Assembly: GCA_016278415.1 (NCBI GenBank)
Contig: JADQBV010000351.1
Location: forward strand, 1-17,463
Direction of reading: 5' to 3'
DNA: 17,463 bases
Origin: Halanaerobiales bacterium
GTDB lineage: Bacteria > Bacillota_F > Halanaerobiia > Halanaerobiales > DTU029
Shown piece after piece: positions 1-8,803 of this stretch; within the stretch, counting starts at the first letter, position 1; each line of letters opens with the position of its first letter. The position numbers and the translations under genes are program-made. The notes beneath the pieces are model-generated. The model saw nothing but the letters and a program-made list of their open reading frames with translations. It did no database searches and was not told the DNA's origin.

Positions 1-56
1 TATTGATATTTCAAGGTGCAAAGGTGCTTTCGCAAGTGCGAAGTTTGAGTTATTAT

Positions 57-84
57 ATTATAATCATTACCAAAAAGATATCAA
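57..84 (-). promoter_or_regulatory. possible sigma-A promoter reading off the left edge
   Basis: Reading the minus strand, TTGATA (79-84) and a perfect TATAAT (57-62) are separated by 16 bases. The predicted transcript starts near position 50 and runs leftward out of the window. Its first bases can fold into a small hairpin (27-43, CTTCGC pairing with GCGAAG on the two sides of a 4-base loop). No gene of this transcript is visible, so the assignment rests on the promoter boxes alone. Confidence 0.4.
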
Positions 85-219
85 TTTTAGCAAATCACCT
101 ACACTAATAATTTAAACAAATATTACAAAAATCCTGCATGTGTAAAAAAATGACCTCTAATATTCGGGTATTTATGTCCTAAAATATTCCCAGTTTCATT
201 TCTTCTTTTAATAGAAACT

Positions 220-246
220 AAAAAAGCAGAGACAAAAACTGCCTCC
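220..246 (-). terminator. rho-independent terminator of guaB
   Basis: On the minus strand, about 46 bases after the guaB stop, GGAGGCAG can pair with CTGC plus the start of the following T-run, with a 9-base loop, followed by six T. The GC core is short (GCAG/CTGC) and extended by G-T and A-T pairs, so the hairpin is moderate rather than strong. Position and orientation fit the end of the guaB transcript. Confidence 0.6.
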
Positions 247-292
247 ACTTTTATGAACAATTCTACTCCGAATTTAAAAAACAAAAATTTCT

Positions 293-2094
<1,802 letters not shown>

Positions 2095-2508
2095 TTGAGT
2101 AAATTAAGTCGATTCGGTGTATCAATAGAAGAAGAATTGCTCAGTAAATTTGATGATTTAATTAACGGAAAATACAATAATAGGTCTGAAGCTATTAGGG
2201 ATATGATTAGAGACAAATTAATAGAAGAGAAATGGACGACAAGTATGGACGATATAATAGGCTCAATCACTTTATTATACGACCACCATCAAAGGGGCTT
2301 AACAGAAAGGATGTTAGAGATCCAACATAGTTATCATCACCTCTTTAAATCAAATCTACATCTACATTTAAGCCACGATTTTTGCCTTGAAGTTATTATT
2401 GTAGAAGGAAAGGCTGAAGAAGTTGAACAAGCTGCAGGCAAATTAATCGGCCTACGAGGGGTCAAACATGGTAAATTAGTTGTAACAAGTAGTGGAGAGG
2501 ATTTGTAA
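2095..2508 (+). CDS. nikR: nickel-responsive transcriptional regulator NikR
   Basis: Ribbon-helix-helix DNA-binding protein that represses nickel uptake or nickel-enzyme genes when Ni(II) is bound. The 137-residue protein has the N-terminal RHH domain (about 1-45, with RFGVSIEEELL and NRSEAIRDMIRDKL). Its C-terminal ACT-like metal-binding domain contains HLHLSHDFC, giving His89, His91 and Cys97; with His78 these correspond to the His76, His87, His89, Cys95 nickel site of E. coli NikR. The C-terminal RGVKHGKL is also typical. The start is TTG, chosen because GGGGTGA lies six bases upstream and the family N-terminus begins at once. No nickel transporter, hydrogenase or urease gene is in the window, so its targets are elsewhere or it acts on itself. 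It is convergent with the OmpA-type gene. Confidence 0.94.
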   Translation: MSKLSRFGVSIEEELLSKFDDLINGKYNNRSEAIRDMIRDKLIEEKWTTSMDDIIGSITLLYDHHQRGLTERMLEIQHSYHHLFKSNLHLHLSHDFCLEVIIVEGKAEEVEQAAGKLIGLRGVKHGKLVVTSSGEDL

Positions 2509-2595
2509 ATAATCAATTATGGTTCCTCTCCTAATTAATTGACTGATAATATCCGATAAAGTTTCTGAGAATATCAACAACGGTTATGGAGGTCC

Positions 2596-3309
2596 TCAAT
2601 TATTAACAAGCTCTTTCATTTTATCAATAAAATACTGATCTTTTAGGTTAAATTTCAATTCAACTCTACGTGATTTCTGTCTATTTATAGTACCATTATC
2701 GTCTAGAATTAGGGAACTTTCTGACTTCCCGTTGGCAGTTATATAATATTTAAGCTCTTCTTTATACTGAAAATCAGTAAATTGGTCACTTAAAATATAC
2801 TTAACTACATTTGCAGCCCTGCGCTGAGACAGATCTAGGTTGGACATATAATCACCAATATCATCAGTATGACCCTCAATAATTATTTGGGAAATATTAT
2901 CCCTATTCTTTTCATTAAGAAGCACCCCTACATACTCAGGTATAAAGTCTTCCAACATTTCTCTAAATACAGGTTTTATATTGGCTGAACCAGTATCAAA
3001 CAAAACCTCACCACTAAAAGAAATAGCACCTGTATTCTCATCAAAATTAATAGTCAAATCAGAACTTTTAAATTTACTGCTAAGATCTCGCACTATTTTC
3101 TCTCTAAAGCCGACCACTTCATCTATTCGATTATTAATCATATCACGAGCTTCTTGAGTCTGCTTGGTAGTTACCTGGGCCACAAAAATATATGATACTA
3201 AAACCAATAAAATCACAAGGATAATTACACTTAGTAAGTCAGTGAAGGTGGGCCAGAAATTTTCTTCACTATCCTGTAAATTTAGAATACTTCTATTCTG
3301 CCCCAGCAT
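2596..3309 (-). CDS. MotB/OmpA-type proton-channel partner (ZorB-like)
   Basis: A 237-residue single-pass membrane protein, probably the peptidoglycan-anchoring half of an ion-driven complex with the MotA-like product upstream. One membrane segment spans about residues 17-44 and opens with FWPTFTDLL; Asp24 sits where MotB, ExbD and TolR carry their proton-binding aspartate. After a linker comes an OmpA-like peptidoglycan-binding domain: LFDTGSANI (103-111), GHTDD (146-150), LSQRRA (160-165) and RRVEL (214-218). The ATG at 3309 has a GGAGAGGG ribosome site and overlaps the MotA-like gene by 17 bases. A longer form from 3342 is open but adds only a basic extension. The pairing of short periplasmic domain and tailed partner resembles ZorB of Zorya defence more than flagellar MotB, and no flagellar gene is nearby. 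Confidence 0.85.
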   Translation of the reverse strand: MLGQNRSILNLQDSEENFWPTFTDLLSVIILVILLVLVSYIFVAQVTTKQTQEARDMINNRIDEVVGFREKIVRDLSSKFKSSDLTINFDENTGAISFSGEVLFDTGSANIKPVFREMLEDFIPEYVGVLLNEKNRDNISQIIIEGHTDDIGDYMSNLDLSQRRAANVVKYILSDQFTDFQYKEELKYYITANGKSESSLILDDNGTINRQKSRRVELKFNLKDQYFIDKMKELVNN

Positions 3310-4864
3310 CTTTATCCCTCTCCTTCTTTTCCTTTTCGACAACTTTTGTAAAATCCCTTATTGACTTACTATGACTATTTAAGTTGTTTTCTATGCTTTT
3401 CACTACCTTTGTTAGCTCCTTAAGTACACCCTCTAAATCATTAGCATTAAAAGCCAATCCACCTAAATATTTAGCCATAGTAGACTCATTATCGTCAAAT
3501 TTATCTGCTAAGGAATCTAATCCACTACTAATTATTTTGTTGGAAAGACTTACATGTTCAGAAAAGGTTTTTACATTACGATTCATTTCACTATTATAAC
3601 TACTCTTAATCCCTTCTAGAGTATTATTTAAGTATTGAATATTATCCTGAAAGGTCACAGCAACCTCTTGTCTTAAGGAATCTACTCCTTTTACTACATC
3701 GCGGTAATTCTCAGCAACTTTAAGCTGTTGCTCAGAAGTGTTCTGGATTAGCTGGAACAAATCATCTAACTTTCCAGTATCATTTGAAAGCTGTTGTCTG
3801 AAGAGTAGATAGTTCTCCTTTAGTTCTTCTCGTGAAAGGGAAGACTTTTCACTTATATCTTTAAGTACCTTTATATTCTCTTCCTGTAGATCAAAATTAT
3901 TTTTTATTAATACCCCTACCTGATTCTGGTGTTTATTCATGTTATCAATACCACTAAACAATTTATCCAACTTTACTGATAATACATGAACGTCTTTAGT
4001 GAAATCTTTAGTGAAATCCCTATTTGTTTGGTAGAATTCTTTAAGGTCATCCATACTGCCAGCAAGATTTGTATTGAAGTTCTCCATATATCCTGCAGCT
4101 TCTTCAAACTGCTGGGAAAATTCCCCAAAACCCTTTAGGTCTGAATGTATTTTATTATTTAAATCAACAAGTTGACTAAAACCATCCTTCATTCCCTGCT
4201 CAATACCCTTAATTGACTTACTCAAAAATGATTTTTTTGCTATCTTTACCTCATTATCAAGATAGTTCTCAGTTCTAGCCATTATTCCTGCCAAAAACTG
4301 TTCGGCATTAAATAATTTTAGAATAAAGGTAGTAGCAAGGGCTAGACTCATACCTATAATACTAGTAGCAAAGGCAGTACCCATACCAGATAAGACTGGA
4401 GATATGCTATCAAGACCACCTAATAAACCATCTGAGCTATTAAGTACATGTACTAATGAGGTATATATCCCAACAAAGGTCCCTAGAACACCAACCAGAA
4501 TAAATAATGAAACAGTATCTTTTATGAATTTTATTGCACTAATTAGAGGCACTTTAATAAAATCCATTAAAGGTAAGGGTACTAAAATAGCCTTATAAGT
4601 AGAAAAGAAATCATCTATATAAGCCCTTGTATTGATATCATTCACTGATATCTTTACTAAATCTTCAAAGCCTTCAACTAGTTTCTTTAGCGGCCTTTTA
4701 TATATATATCCATTCTTTAACTTTCTATTTAATGATATAAGATTAGTCCAAATTATAATGTATAAAAGAATATCAATAACAAACATGATACTTAGAACAT
4801 AAAAAACCATCAAACTAAGTTGGTCTCCGCTTATTCCTTCAGCAATTATTCTAATCGTTTCCAT
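3293..4864 (-). CDS. MotA/TolQ/ExbB-type channel subunit with long coiled-coil tail (ZorA-like)
   Basis: A 523-residue inner-membrane protein. Predicted membrane segments lie at about 17-42, 117-140 and 153-183. The last two carry the family signatures GVLGTFVGI (125-133) and GMGTAFATSIIGM (160-172), which line the ion path in MotA/ExbB/TolQ proteins. Flagellar MotA and ExbB end soon after the last helix; here about 320 hydrophilic residues follow (200-523), rich in Lys, Asp, Glu, Asn and Leu with heptad-like spacing, consistent with a long cytoplasmic coiled coil. That is the layout of ZorA, whose tail is longer still. It starts 14 bases after the NYN gene stop and overlaps the OmpA-type gene, so the three are probably one transcript. 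Ribosome site: GGGGG eight bases before ATG. Function as a proton-driven motor or signalling channel is inferred from family. Confidence 0.85.
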   Translation of the reverse strand: METIRIIAEGISGDQLSLMVFYVLSIMFVIDILLYIIIWTNLISLNRKLKNGYIYKRPLKKLVEGFEDLVKISVNDINTRAYIDDFFSTYKAILVPLPLMDFIKVPLISAIKFIKDTVSLFILVGVLGTFVGIYTSLVHVLNSSDGLLGGLDSISPVLSGMGTAFATSIIGMSLALATTFILKLFNAEQFLAGIMARTENYLDNEVKIAKKSFLSKSIKGIEQGMKDGFSQLVDLNNKIHSDLKGFGEFSQQFEEAAGYMENFNTNLAGSMDDLKEFYQTNRDFTKDFTKDVHVLSVKLDKLFSGIDNMNKHQNQVGVLIKNNFDLQEENIKVLKDISEKSSLSREELKENYLLFRQQLSNDTGKLDDLFQLIQNTSEQQLKVAENYRDVVKGVDSLRQEVAVTFQDNIQYLNNTLEGIKSSYNSEMNRNVKTFSEHVSLSNKIISSGLDSLADKFDDNESTMAKYLGGLAFNANDLEGVLKELTKVVKSIENNLNSHSKSIRDFTKVVEKEKKERDKDAGAE

Positions 4865-4878
4865 TTGCTCTTCCCCCG

Positions 4879-6165
4879 TTATATATAGTTAATACAATCC
4901 CAATATTCGTAAATAAAATGGTGATCAAATTCCTTCATAATAATATTACTAGTGTTATCTTCACTAGCAGATATTAATTTAATATCTTTGCCATAATCCC
5001 TGTATTTTTGGGCTATATCTATAAAATGCATATCCCCTGTTAATAACAATACACTATCCAGCTCATTCAAGGAATTTTCCATCACTTCAATTAATTTATC
5101 ATCATCTGTATCCCTAAGCTCTCCATCAACATCTATCTTTGCTGCTGCAGTTTGATTTTCAACAGTTAGAACCTCAAAACCATATGAATCCAGGTAGTCT
5201 TTTATCTCAAAAATTAAATCATACTTTTCCTTCTTAAAAACTTGCTCATTATACTCCGGCAAAAATACAACTGCTATTTTTTTAACTATATTTCTAGAAT
5301 TTTTCCTTCCAAATACTAATTCAAATAATTTATTAAAGTCTATTTCCATCTTAGAGTACTCAGTATACATTGGTGTTAGCATATTAGCGACATCAAGAAA
5401 AACCCCGATGTTCTGTTTCCTAACCTTAGTTTTTAAATCTCCAGCTAAATCTTCTTCAATTTCTGAGAAATTATTATAAGTAATTGCAGAATACTTGTTA
5501 TAAAGAAGGGGTTCTATTAATCTACCCTCTATTTTCTCAAACCATTTTTCTTGATATAGCCTTGCATCAAACTTCTCTGTATCCTGTATATAAAACTTGT
5601 TAAGTAAAAAAGCCAGGGAGTTTAAATTATGATTAACTATAGACTCTTTATTTAATCCCTTAATATATTGTAAGTTATTAAAACCAATAAAACATCTTAT
5701 ACTAGCATCTGGCCTGTACAAGAAATCATCTGGCTCAACATTACTAGAAATCTTATAACCCTCATTTGTTAAAAAATTAAAAAAATCAATAATTTGCAAA
5801 AGCCATTTGCTACTACTTTTTAAGTCTTTAGCAATATCCTGATACTTAAAAACCTTAAAATCCTCAATAAAAGGTATGGGAATTTGCATTTCTTTGTTAG
5901 AAATATTAGGAACTAAGTTAGCACTATCAATTTCATCATTACAGTACATACTTAATAAAGTTATCTCTTCATCCGAAAAAACTGCTGGTATAATTTTCTC
6001 CCCAATCATTTCATTTACAGACATTTTTCTGTACTTTACAGTAGGAATTAAATTTTGTTTTCCGGATAATGTTGAGATGATACATAATTGATTATATATC
6101 TTTTGAATAATACGATGTCCATCTTCCACATTTCTAGGGATTATTAAATACTCCTCTTTAGCCAT
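4879..6165 (-). CDS. two-part protein with C-terminal NYN (PIN-like) nuclease domain
   Basis: A 428-residue soluble protein, first gene of the operon with the MotA- and OmpA-like genes. Residues about 251-425 look like a NYN/LabA-type domain of the PIN-like nuclease fold: GVFLDVANM (Asp258, Asn261), an acidic helix start TDDDKL (Asp354-356), then DSVLLLTGDMHF (Asp370, Asp378) and a Gly-Lys-hydrophobic strand near 392-398. These match the metal-binding acidic positions, but the common GDxDF motif reads GDMHF, so His380 replaces an aspartate. RNase activity is therefore plausible, not certain. The N-terminal 245 residues match no family I can name with confidence; the stretch 120-195 has a faint resemblance to a degenerate kinase C-lobe. 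No signal peptide or membrane segment is seen. Start ATG at 6165 has GGGGTG seven bases upstream. Substrate unknown. Confidence 0.75.
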   Translation of the reverse strand: MAKEEYLIIPRNVEDGHRIIQKIYNQLCIISTLSGKQNLIPTVKYRKMSVNEMIGEKIIPAVFSDEEITLLSMYCNDEIDSANLVPNISNKEMQIPIPFIEDFKVFKYQDIAKDLKSSSKWLLQIIDFFNFLTNEGYKISSNVEPDDFLYRPDASIRCFIGFNNLQYIKGLNKESIVNHNLNSLAFLLNKFYIQDTEKFDARLYQEKWFEKIEGRLIEPLLYNKYSAITYNNFSEIEEDLAGDLKTKVRKQNIGVFLDVANMLTPMYTEYSKMEIDFNKLFELVFGRKNSRNIVKKIAVVFLPEYNEQVFKKEKYDLIFEIKDYLDSYGFEVLTVENQTAAAKIDVDGELRDTDDDKLIEVMENSLNELDSVLLLTGDMHFIDIAQKYRDYGKDIKLISASEDNTSNIIMKEFDHHFIYEYWDCINYI

Positions 6166-6214
6166 AATAATACACCCCTATCATTCCAATTTCGTAAAAT
6201 TTGTACATATCTTA

Positions 6215-6244
6215 ATTATAACACAATTCTCTACTGATTGTTAA
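6215..6244 (-). promoter_or_regulatory. sigma-A-type promoter of the NYN - MotA-like - OmpA-like operon
   Basis: Minus-strand TTAACA (6239-6244) and perfect TATAAT (6215-6220) lie 18 bases apart. The start would be near 6208, giving a short leader of about 43 bases before the NYN gene. The -35 box is about 20 bases beyond the stop of the DUF2508 gene and no terminator is seen between them, so read-through from that gene could add to expression. Confidence 0.6.
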
Positions 6245-6262
6245 TGCTCCTATAGTTACTTT

Positions 6263-6541
6263 TTATGTCACTTGTTTTTCTTTATATTTCCTTAATAAGT
6301 ACATATACTTACTTTCAGCAGCCCTTAATAAAAATGCTGCATGATCAACCAATTCAGGTTCAGATACATTGTTGAAATAGCACTGGGCTTCCTTCCATTC
6401 CAGGTGTGCTTTGCCTAGGTATTCTTTCAAATCAGGCTCATGTTCTTTCACTATTTTTTTCTCTTCCAAAATAGGCTGCAATGTTTCCCTAAACCGTTCT
6501 AACATTCCATTAAATTGAGTCTTAATCTCTGTTAATACCAT
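6263..6541 (-). CDS. DUF2508 (YaaL-like) family protein
   Basis: A 92-residue, mostly alpha-helical cytoplasmic protein of unknown function. The pattern LEWKEAQCYFNNVSEPELVD (49-68), followed by RAAESKYMYLLRKYKE, matches the DUF2508 family as I know it: a helix with EW and AR/EA, a D/E-P-x-L-[IV]-D turn, then an AAE[SR]KYxYLL helix. B. subtilis YaaL is a member and is encoded right after recR. Here the gene lies about 7.8 kb away from recR, downstream of a tandem duplication. Ribosome site AGGGGG lies eight bases before ATG. It is longer at the N-terminus than the smallest members. Confidence is good for family and low for any role. Confidence 0.75.
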   Translation of the reverse strand: MVLTEIKTQFNGMLERFRETLQPILEEKKIVKEHEPDLKEYLGKAHLEWKEAQCYFNNVSEPELVDHAAFLLRAAESKYMYLLRKYKEKQVT

Positions 6542-6575
6542 ATTGATAACCCCCTAAAAAATATATAGATATACC

Positions 6576-6689
6576 TACCCTCATGACTAACTGCTACTAG
6601 ACTCTTACAAATCACGACTGCAAGTAGCAGTATGTCCCAGGATTGGCTCTTCTAAGTTTCAGTACTTTCCCTGAAACTAAGAATCACTT
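6576..6689 (+). repeat. tandem intergenic repeat, copy 1 (114 bp)
   Basis: First of two base-for-base identical 114-bp units placed head to tail. Each unit contains two inverted repeats: CTGCTAC ... GTAGCAG (7 bp, widely spaced), and a 13-bp arm with one mismatch, TTCTAAGTTTCAG ... CTGAAACTAAGAA, around an 8-base loop. A diverged relative lies at 14182-14285. There is no coding potential. It ends 35 bases before the DUF2508 start. Confidence 0.9.
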
Positions 6690-6803
6690 TACCCTCATGA
6701 CTAACTGCTACTAGACTCTTACAAATCACGACTGCAAGTAGCAGTATGTCCCAGGATTGGCTCTTCTAAGTTTCAGTACTTTCCCTGAAACTAAGAATCA
6801 CTT
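6690..6803 (+). repeat. tandem intergenic repeat, copy 2 (114 bp)
   Basis: Second unit, identical to copy 1; identity extends three further bases (to 6806) and then stops. It runs into the stop codon of the YdcZ-type gene, so the last codon of that gene belongs to the repeat. Identity of the two copies points to a recent duplication by unequal exchange or replication slippage. Confidence 0.9.
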
Positions 6804-7249
6804 TACTTAACAAGCATTAGTCTGACGCCTATGACTAAAAATATAATTCCTAAAAACTTTATCCATGTAAAAGGTATTCTGTCAAGTCCAAAGGAGCCTA
6901 GATGATCAAGGAGACATGCTGTTGATACCTGTGCAGTTACTATTGCTGTGGTTGTAACGGCAACACCTAGTTCTGGAATACTAACTATCACAGTATAACT
7001 TATAATAACCCCCAGTATCCCACCTAGATATAGATACCACGGTGCTTCCTTCCAGGCCTGTATATTTCCCTTGCTTATATTTAATAATAATATAATTACT
7101 AATATTATTGCCGCAGTAAAATGTACAATAAATGAGGCCTCAAATATACCTATTTTTTTTCCTAAAACAGAATTCAAAGAGCCCTGTAAAGCCATAGTTA
7201 AACCAGCAATTGCAGCTAATAGCAAAAACAATAAAGAATGTCCAAACAA
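6803..7249 (-). CDS. DMT-superfamily transporter, YdcZ (DUF606) type
   Basis: A 148-residue integral membrane protein with about five hydrophobic helices, the size of a single DUF606/YdcZ unit, as opposed to ten-helix EamA transporters. Family features: LQGSLNSVLGKKIG after the first helix, GGILGV in the middle, and the C-terminal QVSTACLLDHLGSFGLDRIP followed by a last helix with GVRLM. Members probably act as dimers; the substrate is unknown. The start appears to be TTG at 7249, with GGGGTGG about four bases upstream. An in-frame TAA lies shortly above it and no ATG is available, so the start is somewhat uncertain. A terminator for the preceding antiporter gene lies upstream, so it needs its own promoter or read-through; I see no clear one. 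Confidence 0.82.
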   Translation of the reverse strand: MFGHSLLFLLLAAIAGLTMALQGSLNSVLGKKIGIFEASFIVHFTAAIILVIILLLNISKGNIQAWKEAPWYLYLGGILGVIISYTVIVSIPELGVAVTTTAIVTAQVSTACLLDHLGSFGLDRIPFTWIKFLGIIFLVIGVRLMLVK

Positions 7250-7311
7250 AGAACCACCCCATCTCTTCCTTTATTTTTGACTTATTTGAAGGATTTTATA
7301 CCTATATAAGC

Positions 7312-7352
7312 AAAAGACCACCTAAGCAAAGTTTGATTTGCTTAGGTGGTCT
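7312..7352 (-). terminator. strong rho-independent terminator after antiporter 1
   Basis: A perfect 16-bp stem (AGACCACCTAAGCAAA at 7315-7330 pairing with 7337-7352) with a 6-base loop. On the minus strand it is followed by TTTT (7315-7312). It lies about 90 bases after the stop of the antiporter gene at 7442. On the plus strand there is no immediate T-run and no gene converges. Confidence 0.9.
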
Positions 7353-7441
7353 AATTCTATTTTAATTAAATATTAATTGAAGACTCAAACTATATTAAAA
7401 AGTCGAAATTTTTATATTTCATATGGAATTATACACTAATC

Positions 7442-8740
7442 TTAAGCACCCTTCTTTTCTTCAACCCTATTTTCACCAGCCTTAGTAATAGCATATTTAG
7501 TAGCCAGTGGACCTACAACTTCAGTTAGAGCAGCTGTAATTAATAAAATATTAAAGATTAATGTCCCAACAGATGGCACATTAATAAAGTCTTTCTGCAC
7601 AGTATATGCCAAAGCAATTGCAACACCACTCTGAGGTAGTAAGCCTAAACCAACATATTTCCTTACTTTTTCAGGGGCTTTAGCTATAACTGCACCTAAC
7701 CATGACCCTCCTACTTTTCCAATAACTCTTGTAAGGAAATAAACAGCGGCCAAAGCGAAAAAAGTCCAGGAAGCAATACCATCAAAACTAATCTCTGTAC
7801 CGGCAATAATGAAAAACAATGCATATAATGGTATTGTGATTGTATCCATATGCTCAGCTATACCAAGATTTTTTCTGGCAAAATTCCTATAAGCAAAACC
7901 AATCGCCATATTAGTGATTAAAGGAGATAAATGGAACATGATGGAGAAAGCTGTCCCCCCTATAATTGTCGCTAATAATGTTAGTACTTTTTTAGTTTTA
8001 TCATCTATACTTACAACCAGTTTCTGAGAAAAATAACCCAGTATAAGACCTACTATGATTGAACCGAATATTTCAAAGGCAGGTACTAATAAGACCTGTC
8101 CTAAATGTAAAGCCCCTCCACCAGAAAACTGAATCAAGGCGATAGGCTCAATTAAGCTGAAAATAATTAAAGCAAGGGCATCATCAATAGCTACAACTGC
8201 AAGAATCATTGATGTTATCAAACCCTCGGCTCGGTATTCCTGTAGTACCATAACAGTAGCAGCAGGTGCGGTAGCTGTAGCAATAGCTCCTAACAAAAGA
8301 GCCATATATATAGGATAGCCTAGTAAATAAACGCCAGCAGCCACAACAAAGAAGGCACCCAGGGCCTGTACAACAGTAATATAGGTAATACTCTTACCTA
8401 ACTTCTTTAAAACACGTATAGATAATTCACTGCCAATAGTAAAAGCAATAAATCCCAGTGCTAAATGAGAAATATAATCAAAACTCTCTACAGTAAACCC
8501 ATACCATTCTTTAGCCTCTACAGTTAAAAAGGGAAGCCTTTCTATTAAATCAACACTTAATAAGATACCTAAAAATACATAACCAACTACTATAGGGACT
8601 TTCAGCTTTTTGGTTAAGAAAACTACTAATAAAGACATGATAGTAAAAAACGCAATAATATATATTATCTTATCCCCAGCTTGATTATATAATAACCATT
8701 CTTTTACTTCTAACATCCTTCCCGAATACAGGGAATCCAT
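7442..8740 (-). CDS. CPA2-family cation:proton antiporter (copy 1)
   Basis: A 432-residue membrane protein of the monovalent cation:proton antiporter-2 family (KefB/GerN/NapA type), with about 12-13 helices; it probably exchanges Na+ or K+ for H+ across the cytoplasmic membrane. Motifs: VPIVVGYVFLGILL (48-61), FIAFTIGSELS (97-107), the unwound-helix stretch TATAPAAT (155-162), and the ion-binding pair Asp186-Asp187 in AIDDALALI. Two adjacent aspartates are typical of electrogenic CPA2 members. The C-terminus is short; there is no RCK/TrkA-N domain. ATG at 8740 is preceded by AAGAGGTG. It is a close paralogue of the next gene, aligning without gaps through the first 200 residues. The two are 63 bases apart, separated by a terminator. 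Confidence 0.93.
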   Translation of the reverse strand: MDSLYSGRMLEVKEWLLYNQAGDKIIYIIAFFTIMSLLVVFLTKKLKVPIVVGYVFLGILLSVDLIERLPFLTVEAKEWYGFTVESFDYISHLALGFIAFTIGSELSIRVLKKLGKSITYITVVQALGAFFVVAAGVYLLGYPIYMALLLGAIATATAPAATVMVLQEYRAEGLITSMILAVVAIDDALALIIFSLIEPIALIQFSGGGALHLGQVLLVPAFEIFGSIIVGLILGYFSQKLVVSIDDKTKKVLTLLATIIGGTAFSIMFHLSPLITNMAIGFAYRNFARKNLGIAEHMDTITIPLYALFFIIAGTEISFDGIASWTFFALAAVYFLTRVIGKVGGSWLGAVIAKAPEKVRKYVGLGLLPQSGVAIALAYTVQKDFINVPSVGTLIFNILLITAALTEVVGPLATKYAITKAGENRVEEKKGA

Positions 8741-8770
8741 AAAAAAACACCTCTTAAAAATTCATGATTC

Positions 8771-8797
8771 AAAAAAATCCACATCAAAATGTGGATT
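8771..8797 (-). terminator. rho-independent terminator between the two antiporter genes
   Basis: On the minus strand a 9-bp stem, AATCCACAT and ATGTGGATT with a 4-base loop, is followed by a run of seven T (8777-8771), overlapping the last stem pairs. It lies seven bases after the TAG of copy 2, so transcripts from the upstream genes would be partly or wholly stopped before copy 1. Confidence 0.85.
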
Positions 8798-8803
8798 CAA
8801 GTT

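Noticed and set aside
2512..2545. Shared terminator between nikR and the OmpA-like gene
   Set aside because: TCAATTA pairs with TAATTGA, but the stem is only seven pairs, nearly all A-T, with a 16-base loop and no proper T-run, so it is too weak to call.
2596..4864. Flagellar stator MotA/MotB
   Set aside because: The MotA-like protein has a 320-residue tail and no flagellar genes are near; the pair fits ZorAB- or ExbB/OmpA-type motors better.
6576..6803. CRISPR array
   Set aside because: The two 114-bp units are contiguous and identical with no spacers between them.
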